DNA of 64,000 bases from Gramella sp. AN32 (GTDB taxonomy: Bacteria > Bacteroidota > Bacteroidia > Flavobacteriales > Flavobacteriaceae): assembly GCF_023718305.1 (NCBI RefSeq), contig NZ_QEYO01000014.1, positions 78,728-142,727 of the forward strand, in the 5' to 3' direction. Under the pieces are notes generated by a model. That model saw only the letters and a program-made list of their open reading frames with translations, did not search any database and was not told the origin of the DNA. Shown here piece after piece: positions 18,209 through 27,374 of the stretch; positions within the stretch are counted from its first letter, which is position 1, and every line of letters starts with the position of its first letter. Both the position numbers and the translations under genes were made by a program.

Positions 18209-19486
18209 ATGGAAAAAATACCAACAAGTTTTAGTTTAATCCTTATGATCATAATCCCGCTTTTGAGTTTTCAGGAAGCGTTTTCTCAAGTAGTAGAAGG
18301 AAAAGATTATTCATCAAGGGTCAATGTAGATCATACGTTCGATATGGCCGGGGAAGATATTTTTGGACAGCGTTTTCCTTCTGAAAATTTCACCTACCAA
18401 GATAAGGTAACAGGGGTTACAATAAATGCACTTACAACTTCCAGGCATAGCAGTTCTAAAATGTATCAGACGCATCCACAGTGGACTTCAGATGGGAAAT
18501 ACATAGTTTTTACTTCTAATCGAACTTCCAGAGAGAATGGTGATCGCCAGTTTTATGCAGTTTCTATGGATAATTATGAAATTGTGCAAATTACAACAGG
18601 TTCTGATAATGGTAATTTCCATTTAGGATGGAAAAGCGGGAATGCTTATCTGGTAAAAGGTCAAAATATTATTGAGCTTGATCTAGACCAATTATTATCT
18701 GATAGCGAGGAAGATAATGTAGGGGAGCCTGCAGAATATGAAAAAATTATTGCAAAAATTCCGGATACGATAAGCCCGTCGGGAATTGGTTTGGATGCTG
18801 AAGAGACTAGCGTATATTTTTCAACAAAAATTGAGAAACATAGATCAGCCATTTATAAAACAGATTTTAAATCAGGAAATACAATAAAACTAAAAGAAGT
18901 TCCCTTTAGAATTGGACATCTTCAGGCTAATCCTTATGTCTCGGGGGAAATCATGTATTGCTGGGAGACAGGAGGAGATTCACCGCAAAGAATATGGTAT
19001 TTAACCGTAAATAATGATGGTAGTGTAAAGAACAGGCCACTTTTTGAGGAGTCAGATAGCGATTGGGTGACCCATGAAGTATTTATGGGTCCAGATCATA
19101 TCCTCTTCAATGTAATGGGACATTTAGACCGATTGAGAAAAAATAAAACAGGAATTTTTTCATTAAATATTCGGACCGGTAATCTGGAGTACCATGGCCA
19201 AACCAATGGTGGTGGTTATTGGCATTCTAATGGCACCCCGGAAGGAAATTGGATTTCAGGAGATACTTTCGACGGAAAATTATATCGCTTAAATGCCAGT
19301 GATACTACCGATGTAACTTTACTTTCACAAGGCCACCGATTACTAAGTAAAAGCCCCTTTACTGGTGAAGCTCATTTACATCAATCAGTGAGCCCTGATG
19401 GTAAATGGGTGTTAATTAATTCTAGCTATTTTACTGAAAATGATATAATGTTGGTTCCCCTTCATCCTGCCAACTCCGAAGATTAA
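18209..19486 (+). CDS. PL22-type oligogalacturonate lyase, secreted
   Basis: 425 residues, signal peptide ending EAFSQ. The rest is a beta-propeller of the oligogalacturonate lyase type: KMYQTHPQWTSDGKYIVFTSNRT, IGHLQANPYVSGEIMYCWETGG, DWVTHEVFMGPDHILFNVMGH, and EAHLHQSVSPDGKWVLINSS near the C-terminus. The H-x-H pair in the last motif corresponds to two metal-ligand histidines of enterobacterial Ogl. PL22 enzymes beta-eliminate unsaturated or short galacturonides to give 5-keto-4-deoxyuronate. A periplasmic location is expected here, unlike the cytoplasmic enterobacterial enzyme. A GC-richer paralogue lies at 29822-31213. The Gln that precedes the His pair in Ogl is not at the same spacing, so the exact substrate is uncertain. 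Confidence 0.78.
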   Translation: MEKIPTSFSLILMIIIPLLSFQEAFSQVVEGKDYSSRVNVDHTFDMAGEDIFGQRFPSENFTYQDKVTGVTINALTTSRHSSSKMYQTHPQWTSDGKYIVFTSNRTSRENGDRQFYAVSMDNYEIVQITTGSDNGNFHLGWKSGNAYLVKGQNIIELDLDQLLSDSEEDNVGEPAEYEKIIAKIPDTISPSGIGLDAEETSVYFSTKIEKHRSAIYKTDFKSGNTIKLKEVPFRIGHLQANPYVSGEIMYCWETGGDSPQRIWYLTVNNDGSVKNRPLFEESDSDWVTHEVFMGPDHILFNVMGHLDRLRKNKTGIFSLNIRTGNLEYHGQTNGGGYWHSNGTPEGNWISGDTFDGKLYRLNASDTTDVTLLSQGHRLLSKSPFTGEAHLHQSVSPDGKWVLINSSYFTENDIMLVPLHPANSED

Positions 19487-19502
19487 TAGAAAAAATGTAA
19501 AT

Positions 19503-21431
19503 ATGAAAATTGGATTAATAAAAATTAATTATTCTAAATTATTAGTGGATCTGAAATACAGGAATCTACCACATTATTTAAACAAGCTATTCTTATTTCT
19601 TATCATATTACTTTTTAATTTTTCAGCTGAAGCCCAGCGATATATGGAGAATTTGGATCGTGGTGTAGTCGCCGTAAGAAAATCAAGTAATGAGATTTTT
19701 ATAAGTTGGAGACTTTTAGGCACGGAGCCTGAGGATACGGCTTTTGATGTTTACAGAAACTCAACTAAAATAAATAAGTCACCATTAATAAAAACTACCT
19801 TTTTTATAGATGAGACTTCCGAAAATGGGAAGTATAGTGTGAAACCTACAAATAAGAAAGATGCTTCTACGTCTTCCTACGCTACGGTTTGGGAAAATCC
19901 TTACCATGAAATTTCTCTTCAACAACCTCTCGGAGGTACAACTCCAGATGGAAGAGAATATTCCTATACTCCTAATGATTGTAGTGTAGGAGACTTAGAT
20001 GGAGATGGGCAGTATGAGATTATCCTGAAATGGGATCCTACCAATGCTAAGGATAATTCTCACAATGGTTATACTGGTAATGTTTATATCGATGCTTATG
20101 AATTAAACGGGACTCAATTATGGCGAATTGATTTAGGGAAGAATATTAGGGCTGGGGCACATTATACTCAATTTATGGTATATGACCTGGACAGTGACGG
20201 AAAAGCTGAAGTTGCTATTAAAACAGCAGATGGCACCATTGACGGAAAAGGAAAAGTTATTGGAGATCCCAGGGCTGATTACAGAAATGGGGTAGGCAGA
20301 ATCCTTTCTGGACCTGAATTCCTTACAGTTTTCAATGGAGAAACAGGAGCTGCTATGGCAACGACCAAATACTTGCCCTCTAGACATCCAGATACTGAAA
20401 ATCCCAGTGAGGAGAAAATCAAGCAAATTTGGGGAGATGCTTATGGGAATCGCATGGACAGATTTCTTGCCGGAGTAGGATATTTTAACGGCAAGTCACC
20501 AAGCCTTGTTATGAGTCGTGGTTATTATTCGCGCACTGTTCTGGTTGCATGGGATTGGAAAGACAATAAGCTGGATCGTCGTTGGATCTTTGATACAAAT
20601 AATAAACCATACGAGGCTTACGCAAGCCAGGGAAATCATCAGCTCTCGATTGCCGATGTAGACCAAGATGGAAGAGATGAAGTAGTTTTTGGTTCTATGA
20701 CGGTAGACGATAATGGTAAAGGTTTATATAATTCAGGACTTGGTCATGGAGATGCCATGCATGTTTCAGATCTTTTACCTAATAGGCCAGGGCTGGAGAT
20801 ATGGACAGCTCAGGAAGACCCAGATAAATACAGAGGAAAAGGTTTATGGTTACGAGAAGCTAAAACCGGAGATACTATTTGGGGAGTTCCGGCCAGAGGA
20901 GACATTGGCCGAGGTCTAACTGCTAATATAGATCCTAGATATTCGGGAAATGAAATGTGGGGTGCTATAGGTGGCTTATATAGTTCTAATGGAGAAAAAA
21001 TTTCTGATAAGAGATTGCCAATGAATTTTGCTATTTGGTGGGATGGCGATCTACAGAGGGAATTGCTGGATAAAAATGTTATTTATAAATGGAATTATAA
21101 TTCTGATACTATTGAAAAGTTACTGGTTGCTGAAGGAACCAAATCTAATAATGGTACTAAAGCTACTCCAGCTTTAAGTGCAGATATATTGGGTGACTGG
21201 CGTGAAGAGGTAATTCTCAGGGCAGAGGATAATAAGTCTCTACGTATTTATACCACTACCATTCCAACCGACTATAGGTTTTATACTCTTATGCATGATC
21301 CTCAATATAGACTAAGTATAGCATGGCAAAATGTAGCCTATAATCAACCGCCACACACCAGTTTTTTTATTGGTGAAAAAATGGAAGCGGTAGATAAGCC
21401 AGAGATAGAAGTAATTCCAATAAAAAGGTAA
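19503..21431 (+). CDS. Rhamnogalacturonan lyase, PL11
   Basis: 642 residues. A long basic leader precedes the hydrophobic segment, with cleavage near AEAQ (residue 45). Family PL11 is recognised from RYMENLDRGVVAVRKS at the mature N-terminus, followed by a fibronectin-like strand region and the calcium-binding propeller: GDLDGDGQYEIILKWDPTN, DLDSDGKAEVAIKTADGT, NSGLGHGDAMHVSDLLP and ILGDWREEVILR. PL11 (YesW/YesX type) cleaves the Rha-(1,4)-GalA bond of the RG-I backbone by beta-elimination, leaving unsaturated galacturonate at the non-reducing end. Length is normal. It sits 16 bases after PL22 and 18 bases before PL26 in the same operon. There is no sorting domain, so it is probably periplasmic or released. 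Confidence 0.95.
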   Translation: MKIGLIKINYSKLLVDLKYRNLPHYLNKLFLFLIILLFNFSAEAQRYMENLDRGVVAVRKSSNEIFISWRLLGTEPEDTAFDVYRNSTKINKSPLIKTTFFIDETSENGKYSVKPTNKKDASTSSYATVWENPYHEISLQQPLGGTTPDGREYSYTPNDCSVGDLDGDGQYEIILKWDPTNAKDNSHNGYTGNVYIDAYELNGTQLWRIDLGKNIRAGAHYTQFMVYDLDSDGKAEVAIKTADGTIDGKGKVIGDPRADYRNGVGRILSGPEFLTVFNGETGAAMATTKYLPSRHPDTENPSEEKIKQIWGDAYGNRMDRFLAGVGYFNGKSPSLVMSRGYYSRTVLVAWDWKDNKLDRRWIFDTNNKPYEAYASQGNHQLSIADVDQDGRDEVVFGSMTVDDNGKGLYNSGLGHGDAMHVSDLLPNRPGLEIWTAQEDPDKYRGKGLWLREAKTGDTIWGVPARGDIGRGLTANIDPRYSGNEMWGAIGGLYSSNGEKISDKRLPMNFAIWWDGDLQRELLDKNVIYKWNYNSDTIEKLLVAEGTKSNNGTKATPALSADILGDWREEVILRAEDNKSLRIYTTTIPTDYRFYTLMHDPQYRLSIAWQNVAYNQPPHTSFFIGEKMEAVDKPEIEVIPIKR

Positions 21432-21449
21432 CCCTAATTAAAACAAACC

Positions 21450-24143
21450 ATGAAAAAACAATTAAGCTATTTTTTATTCTTGATTTTGTTATCCTGTGGT
21501 ACCGTTTTAATGGCTCAGAATGATCCAGATATAGATTTGCATTGGTTGGGAGATAAAAAACCTTCCATAACAACTGGTGTTAGTTGGGGAATTCCTTTTA
21601 ACCGTGGAGAAGTACAGTCTAATAGTAAATTCAGTCTTACAGATTCACAAGGGAATGCACTTCCCCTACAATTTTGGAATATGGCCTATTGGCCGGAAGG
21701 GTCAATTAAGTGGGTAGGTTTTGCATCTGTGATCAAGCCAGAAAACAAAGGTTTAAAATTGCAACGTACTGGTAATCGTTCACGTAATGCAAATAATGAT
21801 ACGCTTCGTTTATCAGAAGATTCAATATCCATCACCATTGATACTGGAAAAGCTGAATTTGTTATTCCAAAAACCGGCAATAAAATAATTGAGTCTATTT
21901 CAGTGAATGGAGAGGAAATTAGTTCAGGAGGTAAACTGATTTGTATAAAACAAGACGGGCCAGATCTAGAAATTGGAAATCGCCCGGAACTCACTAAATT
22001 TATAGGTGAAATTTCTTCAGTAACCGTTGAACAGAATGGTCCCGTTAGGGCTGTAATTAAAATTCAAGGTAAGCACGTTAAAGAAGGCTCTCAGGGCTGG
22101 CTATCTTTTAGTCTAAGATTATATTTTTATTGGGGGTTAGAACAAGCCAAAATGGTTCACACCTTTATTTATGATGGAAATCAATATGAGGATTTTATCA
22201 AAGGTCTTGCTGTAAGTTTTGAAATTCCAATGAATGAAGAAATTCATAATAGACATATAAGATTTTCAGGAGATAAAGACGGTGGTTTTTGGGATGAACC
22301 GGTACAGCCTGTAAATGGGAGGATTAAACTTTATAAAGATAGTACTAACCTATATGAAGAACAGCTAAATGCCAAACGTTTGCCTAATAGAACTGAATTT
22401 TCAGATCGAAAACAATTCTTATTAGATCACTGGGCATCCTGGAACGATTTTAAATTAGTACAGAGTAATGCGGAAGGTTTCGAAATAAAAAAAAGAACAA
22501 ACGATCAAAGTACATGGATTGATGCTGGATCAGGTAAAAGGTCCCAAGGGCTGGTATTTGCAGGAGACGTATCAGGTGGTATAGCTATGACCATTCGAAA
22601 TTTCTGGCAGTCTTATCCTGGAAAACTAGAAGTTAATAATGCCAAAACTGAGAAAGCGGAAATTAAGGCATGGCTATGGTCTCCTGAAGGGCCAGCGATG
22701 GATTTAAGACCGTATGACACGCTTGCATGGGGACATTCCCTTGAAGCAAGTTACGAAGATGCTCAACCTGGGCATAGTACCCCGGAAGGAATTGGCCGGA
22801 CAAGCGAGATTTATATTAATGCAAGTCCTGATGTTCCATCTTTAAAGAAACTGAATGAATTAGCAAATATAGGTACGAATCCTCCGCTCCTTACTGCTTC
22901 GCCTGAGTATCTTCATGGGATAGAAGTTTTTGGCGCATGGAGTTTGCCTGATACCTCTACTAAGGGTAAAAAGTGGATTGAAGAACAGCTTCAAAAGTCT
23001 ATTGATTTTTACAAGTCTCAGGTTGAACAACGAAACTGGTATGGGTTCTGGGATTATGGTGATGTGATGCATGGTTATGATAGTGACCGTCACGAATGGA
23101 AATATGATATGGGCGGTTATGCCTGGGATAATACTGAATTAATGCCTAATATGTGGCTTTGGTATCAGTATTTAAGAACTGGTGAGGAAGATGTTTTTCG
23201 AATGGCCGAGGCCATGACACGCCATACTGGTGAGGTAGATGTTTACCATTCAGGTCCTTTTGAAGGATTTGGTTCGAGACACAATGTATTACACTGGGGA
23301 GGGGGAGCTAAAGAAGTACGAATAGCGCAGGCCGCCCTGGGCCGGTTCTATTATTATTTAACTACAGACGAGCGTACAGGTGATCTTATGGAAGCATCAG
23401 CTGAAGCTTCAAATAATGCGATAGGAAAACTTGACCCGGTAAGGTTAATTATGGAAAAGAGCCAATATCCTACACATGCAAGGGTGGGTCCTGATTGGTT
23501 AGCTCTTGTTGGAAACTGGATGACGCAATGGGAGCGCACGGGAGACGAAAAGTATAAAAACCGTATTATGGCAGGAGTAAAAAGCCTTGCTGAAATGCCT
23601 TATGGAATGTTTTCGGCAAAAGATGCCGCATTTGGGTATGATCCTAAAACCTTTAAGTTGTATAGACTTCAAGAAGATGACATAGGATTTTTACATTTAT
23701 CGGTTTTAATGGGGGGCCCGGAAATATCTTATGAATTAACACCATTACTGGAGAGTCATGAATGGGATAAATTATGGCTTCAGTTCAGTAAATTTTATGC
23801 AGCACCATTAAGTGAAATTAAACAGGAGTTTGGCAGAGAGGTTAACCTGGGTGATCCAGGACCTTGGTATTCAAGGATGGCGGCTTATTATTATAGCAAA
23901 ACAGGGGATAAAAAATATGCAAAAAGAGCATGGGATACATTTTTACGTGATAATGCCTGGGGTGGATACACGACTTTCAATTCTAGATCTTTTAGTAATT
24001 TAGAAAGTCTGGAGACTATAGATGAGGTTGATGGAGTATCTACTAATAATACTGCACAATGGGCGTTAAATGCCATCGAACTTTTAGAGTTTGCAGGAGA
24101 TCAAATTCCGGAAAATCACCCTCGATTTAAAGAATCTGAATAA
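21450..24143 (+). CDS. PL26-type rhamnogalacturonan exolyase (PcRGLX/YetA-like)
   Basis: 897 residues with a signal peptide ending LMAQ. Three regions match the PcRGLX/YetA organisation. First, an N-terminal RIFT-barrel-like domain (residues ~20-170; ITTGVSWGIPFNRGEV, NMAYWPEGSIKWVGF). Second, a central beta-sandwich (~180-460; GWLSFSLRLYFYWGLEQAKMVHTFIYDG). Third, a C-terminal alpha/alpha toroid (~480-890; WYGFWDYGDVMHGYDSDRHEW, FEGFGSRHNVLHWGGGAKEVR). PL26 acts exolytically on RG-I chains released by PL11 or PL4. The gene lies between PL11 and DUF4861 with short spacers, consistent with a sequential backbone-degrading module. Confidence 0.85.
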   Translation: MKKQLSYFLFLILLSCGTVLMAQNDPDIDLHWLGDKKPSITTGVSWGIPFNRGEVQSNSKFSLTDSQGNALPLQFWNMAYWPEGSIKWVGFASVIKPENKGLKLQRTGNRSRNANNDTLRLSEDSISITIDTGKAEFVIPKTGNKIIESISVNGEEISSGGKLICIKQDGPDLEIGNRPELTKFIGEISSVTVEQNGPVRAVIKIQGKHVKEGSQGWLSFSLRLYFYWGLEQAKMVHTFIYDGNQYEDFIKGLAVSFEIPMNEEIHNRHIRFSGDKDGGFWDEPVQPVNGRIKLYKDSTNLYEEQLNAKRLPNRTEFSDRKQFLLDHWASWNDFKLVQSNAEGFEIKKRTNDQSTWIDAGSGKRSQGLVFAGDVSGGIAMTIRNFWQSYPGKLEVNNAKTEKAEIKAWLWSPEGPAMDLRPYDTLAWGHSLEASYEDAQPGHSTPEGIGRTSEIYINASPDVPSLKKLNELANIGTNPPLLTASPEYLHGIEVFGAWSLPDTSTKGKKWIEEQLQKSIDFYKSQVEQRNWYGFWDYGDVMHGYDSDRHEWKYDMGGYAWDNTELMPNMWLWYQYLRTGEEDVFRMAEAMTRHTGEVDVYHSGPFEGFGSRHNVLHWGGGAKEVRIAQAALGRFYYYLTTDERTGDLMEASAEASNNAIGKLDPVRLIMEKSQYPTHARVGPDWLALVGNWMTQWERTGDEKYKNRIMAGVKSLAEMPYGMFSAKDAAFGYDPKTFKLYRLQEDDIGFLHLSVLMGGPEISYELTPLLESHEWDKLWLQFSKFYAAPLSEIKQEFGREVNLGDPGPWYSRMAAYYYSKTGDKKYAKRAWDTFLRDNAWGGYTTFNSRSFSNLESLETIDEVDGVSTNNTAQWALNAIELLEFAGDQIPENHPRFKESE

Positions 24144-24162
24144 TTAATAATTTTCCTATAAT

Positions 24163-25464
24163 ATGAAAAAATTAGTAATATCCATAGTTCTACTTTCTTC
24201 TATACTATTTATACAGTGTAAGAGAGAAAATGAGAATACTGAAAAATCGTTTTCAAAAAAAGTAATCTTAAAAAATAGCTCCTCCGATTCACTTTTTGAT
24301 AAGCCAGTAATAATTGAAAGATCAAAACTAAAAATAGAAGATTCCACAAAATATCCTGTTTTAACTTCAGGTGATGATATTTATCCGCTTCAGGTTTCCG
24401 ATACAGATATTGATGGGGTTTGGAACCAGATATTCCTGGTTGCAGATTTTGCGCCTAACGAATCTAAAGAGTTAGATTTAAAATGGACTGAAAAAAGTAA
24501 AAATCCTGAATACACTAAACGAACAAGTGTTAGATTCGGAAAAAGAAAAACAGAAAGCGACACAGTTGCACCAGCTACGGAAGAGGTTTTAACAAAAAAT
24601 GACATGCCTGCAAAACAGGGCTTTCAGAAATATCAAACTGATGGACCCACCTGGGAAAATGATAAAGTAGGATTTAGACAATATCTGGATGGACGTTATT
24701 CTAAAGATATTTTTGGTAAACGAAGTTCAAATATTTCACCAGAAGATGTGGGAATAAATGACACAGGTGCGGTAGAGGACAACTATCATGTGATGGAAGA
24801 CTGGGGAAGGGATATTCTATCTGTTGGTAATTCTGTGGGCGTTGGTGGATTCGGTCTCATTGTAAATGATACCGTGAGAAGGCTGGGTGCTTTGGTGACA
24901 GATACGGTAAGCAATGTTGCAACTACTCATTTTAAAATTGAGGAGGAAGGGCCTGTTAAATCGGTTTTAAGTTATGATTATAAGAATTGGGAAATAGCAG
25001 GAAACACTTATAATGTAAAAGAGACTACTACGATATGGCCTGGAATTTATGGATTTAAAAATACGGTTAACATCACCGGATTAAAAGCTAATGAAATGCT
25101 TGCAGTGGGTCTTGTTAATATTAATAATCAGAATCCTGTTAGTGAAATAGAAGTTAATGATGACTGGGTTGCTATAATTACGCATGATCATCAAACTTAT
25201 GAACGAGAATGGATTTTAGGTCTTGCTCTAATTCTTCCTAAGGATAGTTATCAAGGATATATGGATGCACTAAAAAATGGCAAATTAACAGACTCTTATC
25301 TTGCAAAACTAAGTATTAAAAATTCAAAACCTGTAAGTTATTACGTAATCGCAGGCTGGGAGTTAAGCCAGGAGAAGAAATTTGCAGACCCCGAATTTTT
25401 TAGACAATATGTAATTAAAACTGCAAACCAATTATCTTCAGCTATAGAAATAGTAATTCAATAA
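24163..25464 (+). CDS. DUF4861-family lipoprotein
   Basis: 433 residues, lipobox FIQC (Cys19). The sequence is mostly beta (immunoglobulin/hyaluronate-lyase-like sandwich) and carries family-typical stretches such as DTDIDGVWNQIFLVADFAPNE, TDGPTWENDKVGFRQYLDGR and NYHVMEDWGRDILSVGNSVG. DUF4861 proteins are recurrent in pectin utilisation loci beside GH105 and RG lyases. Their reaction is not established to my knowledge; a lyase or glycoside-hydrolase role has to be treated as a guess. It lies 19 bases after PL26 and 1 base before the next gene, so translation is likely coupled. Confidence 0.78.
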   Translation: MKKLVISIVLLSSILFIQCKRENENTEKSFSKKVILKNSSSDSLFDKPVIIERSKLKIEDSTKYPVLTSGDDIYPLQVSDTDIDGVWNQIFLVADFAPNESKELDLKWTEKSKNPEYTKRTSVRFGKRKTESDTVAPATEEVLTKNDMPAKQGFQKYQTDGPTWENDKVGFRQYLDGRYSKDIFGKRSSNISPEDVGINDTGAVEDNYHVMEDWGRDILSVGNSVGVGGFGLIVNDTVRRLGALVTDTVSNVATTHFKIEEEGPVKSVLSYDYKNWEIAGNTYNVKETTTIWPGIYGFKNTVNITGLKANEMLAVGLVNINNQNPVSEIEVNDDWVAIITHDHQTYEREWILGLALILPKDSYQGYMDALKNGKLTDSYLAKLSIKNSKPVSYYVIAGWELSQEKKFADPEFFRQYVIKTANQLSSAIEIVIQ

Positions 25465-25465
25465 G

Positions 25466-26182
25466 ATGAATGTTGATTTAAAAAAAATCATACTAATATT
25501 TCTAATTTTTGGAATTAGTTCATGTAAATCATCAGGAATTCTTGAATTAGGAAATCAAAAGATAAAAAAAGAAAAACTATTATATAAAGACGATTTCAAT
25601 AAAGATCTTTCTAGCTGGATAATTGAAAAGGAACAAAGACCAAATTCGGAGATTTCGATTATTGAAGGAAAGATGGATGTAAATGTCGCTGGCGGGGCTA
25701 CGATATGGTCCCGGCAGAAAATTGAGAATAATATCCTTATCGAATATCACCGTAAAGTGATTATCAGGGGAGGTGAAAATGACCGATTGTCTGATCTTAA
25801 TCAATTCTGGATGGCTCAGGATATGACTAACTCTAATCTATTTACGCGGTCAGGTTCTTTCGGGGAATACGATTCGGTGAGAATGTATTACGCGGGAATT
25901 GGCGGTAATCGCAATACAACTACAAGGTTTAGAAAATATCCTGGTAATGGAGAGCGAAATCTAATTTATGATCTTACCGGTAAGACTCATTTATTAGAGG
26001 CTAATAAGACATATTTAATTCAGATTCTTGTATTTAAAGGAACCACTAAAGTTTTTGTAGATGACAATGAATATTTTTCATATGAAGATAATGAACCGCT
26101 TACTGAAGGATATTTTGGGTTTAGAACCGTTGAATCCCATCAGGAAATAGATGATTTTAAGATTTACAAGGTAGAAGAATGA
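25466..26182 (+). CDS. DUF6250-like (concanavalin-like) lipoprotein
   Basis: 238 residues, lipobox ISSC (Cys20). The remainder looks like a single jelly-roll domain: YKDDFNKDLSSWIIEKEQ, NVAGGATIWSRQKIENNILIEY, DLNQFWMAQDM and EPLTEGYFGFRTVESHQEIDDFKIY, a pattern shared with DUF6250 and, more distantly, YesU-type proteins found in RG-I operons. It may bind or trim an RG-I oligosaccharide; no catalytic residues can be assigned by eye. The stop codon overlaps the ATG of the next gene (ATGA), and the start is 1 base after the DUF4861 stop. Confidence 0.68.
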   Translation: MNVDLKKIILIFLIFGISSCKSSGILELGNQKIKKEKLLYKDDFNKDLSSWIIEKEQRPNSEISIIEGKMDVNVAGGATIWSRQKIENNILIEYHRKVIIRGGENDRLSDLNQFWMAQDMTNSNLFTRSGSFGEYDSVRMYYAGIGGNRNTTTRFRKYPGNGERNLIYDLTGKTHLLEANKTYLIQILVFKGTTKVFVDDNEYFSYEDNEPLTEGYFGFRTVESHQEIDDFKIYKVEE

Positions 26183-27294
26183 ATTTTAAGAATAGGCAGA
26201 GATATTCAACTATGAAAAATAAAACACAGCTATTTTTAACTGCTGGTTTATTTCTTCTCATTTTTTTTATGACAAATGCACAGGAAAGCCGAAGTTTTAA
26301 AATTTTTCAATTTCCGAAAGATCAAATTCCGAGGATAGATGGAAATACAAATGACTGGCAAATGGTTCCGGAAAGCTACATTATTGGCATGGATCAACTT
26401 TGGGAAGATAGTGGAAAGCATGAGAAAGTGGATTCCACCAATTTATATGTGCAGGTAAAAGTTGGATGGGTAAAGGGACTGAATAGGCTCTATTTTTTAT
26501 ATGAAGCCTATGATGATTATTGGGATTTTTCATTATCCGGCTTACATAATGACACCTTCGAACTTATTGTAGACGGAGACCAGTCGGGAGGACCTTTCAT
26601 TGATCGTTTTCATCCAAATAAACAATTAGATTCTTTAGATGCTTTTTTTTCATTTCATGGAGTGCATGCCCAGAATTACCATATTTTTACTCCGGCACAG
26701 GGAAAAGACTGGACTTTGGTATGGGGCAGTCAGCCATGGATTAAAGAGCTTCCTTTTTCTAATGCAGCTTATAACTACGATTTTCAACCCGGAGAATCCG
26801 GGAAGCTCACTCTTGAATTTTGGATTACGCCATTTGACTATGCAGGTCACGAAGGCCCGGTAAGAGCCGTAGAATCTATTTTAGAAGAAAATAAAAAAGT
26901 GAGTTTGTCATGGGCTGTTATTGATTATGATAATGTGAATAATCCTTCGAATAATGGATTTTGGAATCTTTCGAAGGAGCATACCATGTATGGGGATGCT
27001 TCTTACGCATTATCCTTTAAATTAATGCCTCTGGAACCCGAATTTTATCCAAAATTAGAGGCCGATTGGTCATTTGAAATTATTGATATGAAAAATAGAG
27101 AAGTTGCTTTTCTTGACGAGTCCAAAGGGGAAATAACATCTCTGGAATGGGATTTTGGTGATGGAACAACTTCAAATAAAAAAAATCCCATCCATATTTA
27201 TAAAGAACGAGGAAAGTATATTGTAGTCTTGAAAGTTTCTGGTCCTTTTGGAAACTCAAGGAGATCTAAAGTTTGGGATGTAGTTGTAAAATAA
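26179..27294 (+). CDS. Secreted CBM9-like domain plus PKD domain protein
   Basis: 371 residues from the overlapping ATG. An internal ATG at 26212 (codon 12, MKNKTQLFL) gives a cleaner signal peptide ending TNAQ and is the likelier functional start. Residues ~35-280 resemble a CBM9-like fold (RIDGNTNDWQMVPESY, DTFELIVDGDQSGGPF, KLTLEFWITPFDYAG). Residues ~290-371 are a PKD domain with the signature EWDFGDGTTSNKKNPIHIY. Neither module is normally catalytic, so a substrate-binding accessory protein of the lyase set is most likely. It is the last gene before an operator-bearing gap and appears to end the operon that starts at 13563. Confidence 0.72.
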   Translation: MNFKNRQRYSTMKNKTQLFLTAGLFLLIFFMTNAQESRSFKIFQFPKDQIPRIDGNTNDWQMVPESYIIGMDQLWEDSGKHEKVDSTNLYVQVKVGWVKGLNRLYFLYEAYDDYWDFSLSGLHNDTFELIVDGDQSGGPFIDRFHPNKQLDSLDAFFSFHGVHAQNYHIFTPAQGKDWTLVWGSQPWIKELPFSNAAYNYDFQPGESGKLTLEFWITPFDYAGHEGPVRAVESILEENKKVSLSWAVIDYDNVNNPSNNGFWNLSKEHTMYGDASYALSFKLMPLEPEFYPKLEADWSFEIIDMKNREVAFLDESKGEITSLEWDFGDGTTSNKKNPIHIYKERGKYIVVLKVSGPFGNSRRSKVWDVVVK

Positions 27295-27301
27295 TTCTTT
27301 A

Positions 27302-27346
27302 CAGGATAGGGCGGGATACATTTAAACTTTTATCTTTTTAAATTTA
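27302..27346 (+). promoter_or_regulatory. CAG-repeat operator plus promoter of the GH105 operon
   Basis: CAGGATAGGGCGGGATA (27302-27318), then 20 nt, then TAAATTTA (27339-27346), a near match to TAnnTTTG. The box ends 28 nt before the GH105 start. The sequence fits CAGnn-YAGnn-CRGGATA as in the other five sites. Confidence 0.65.
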
Positions 27347-27374
27347 GTAATTAATTAAACTAAATCTTCTTCCT

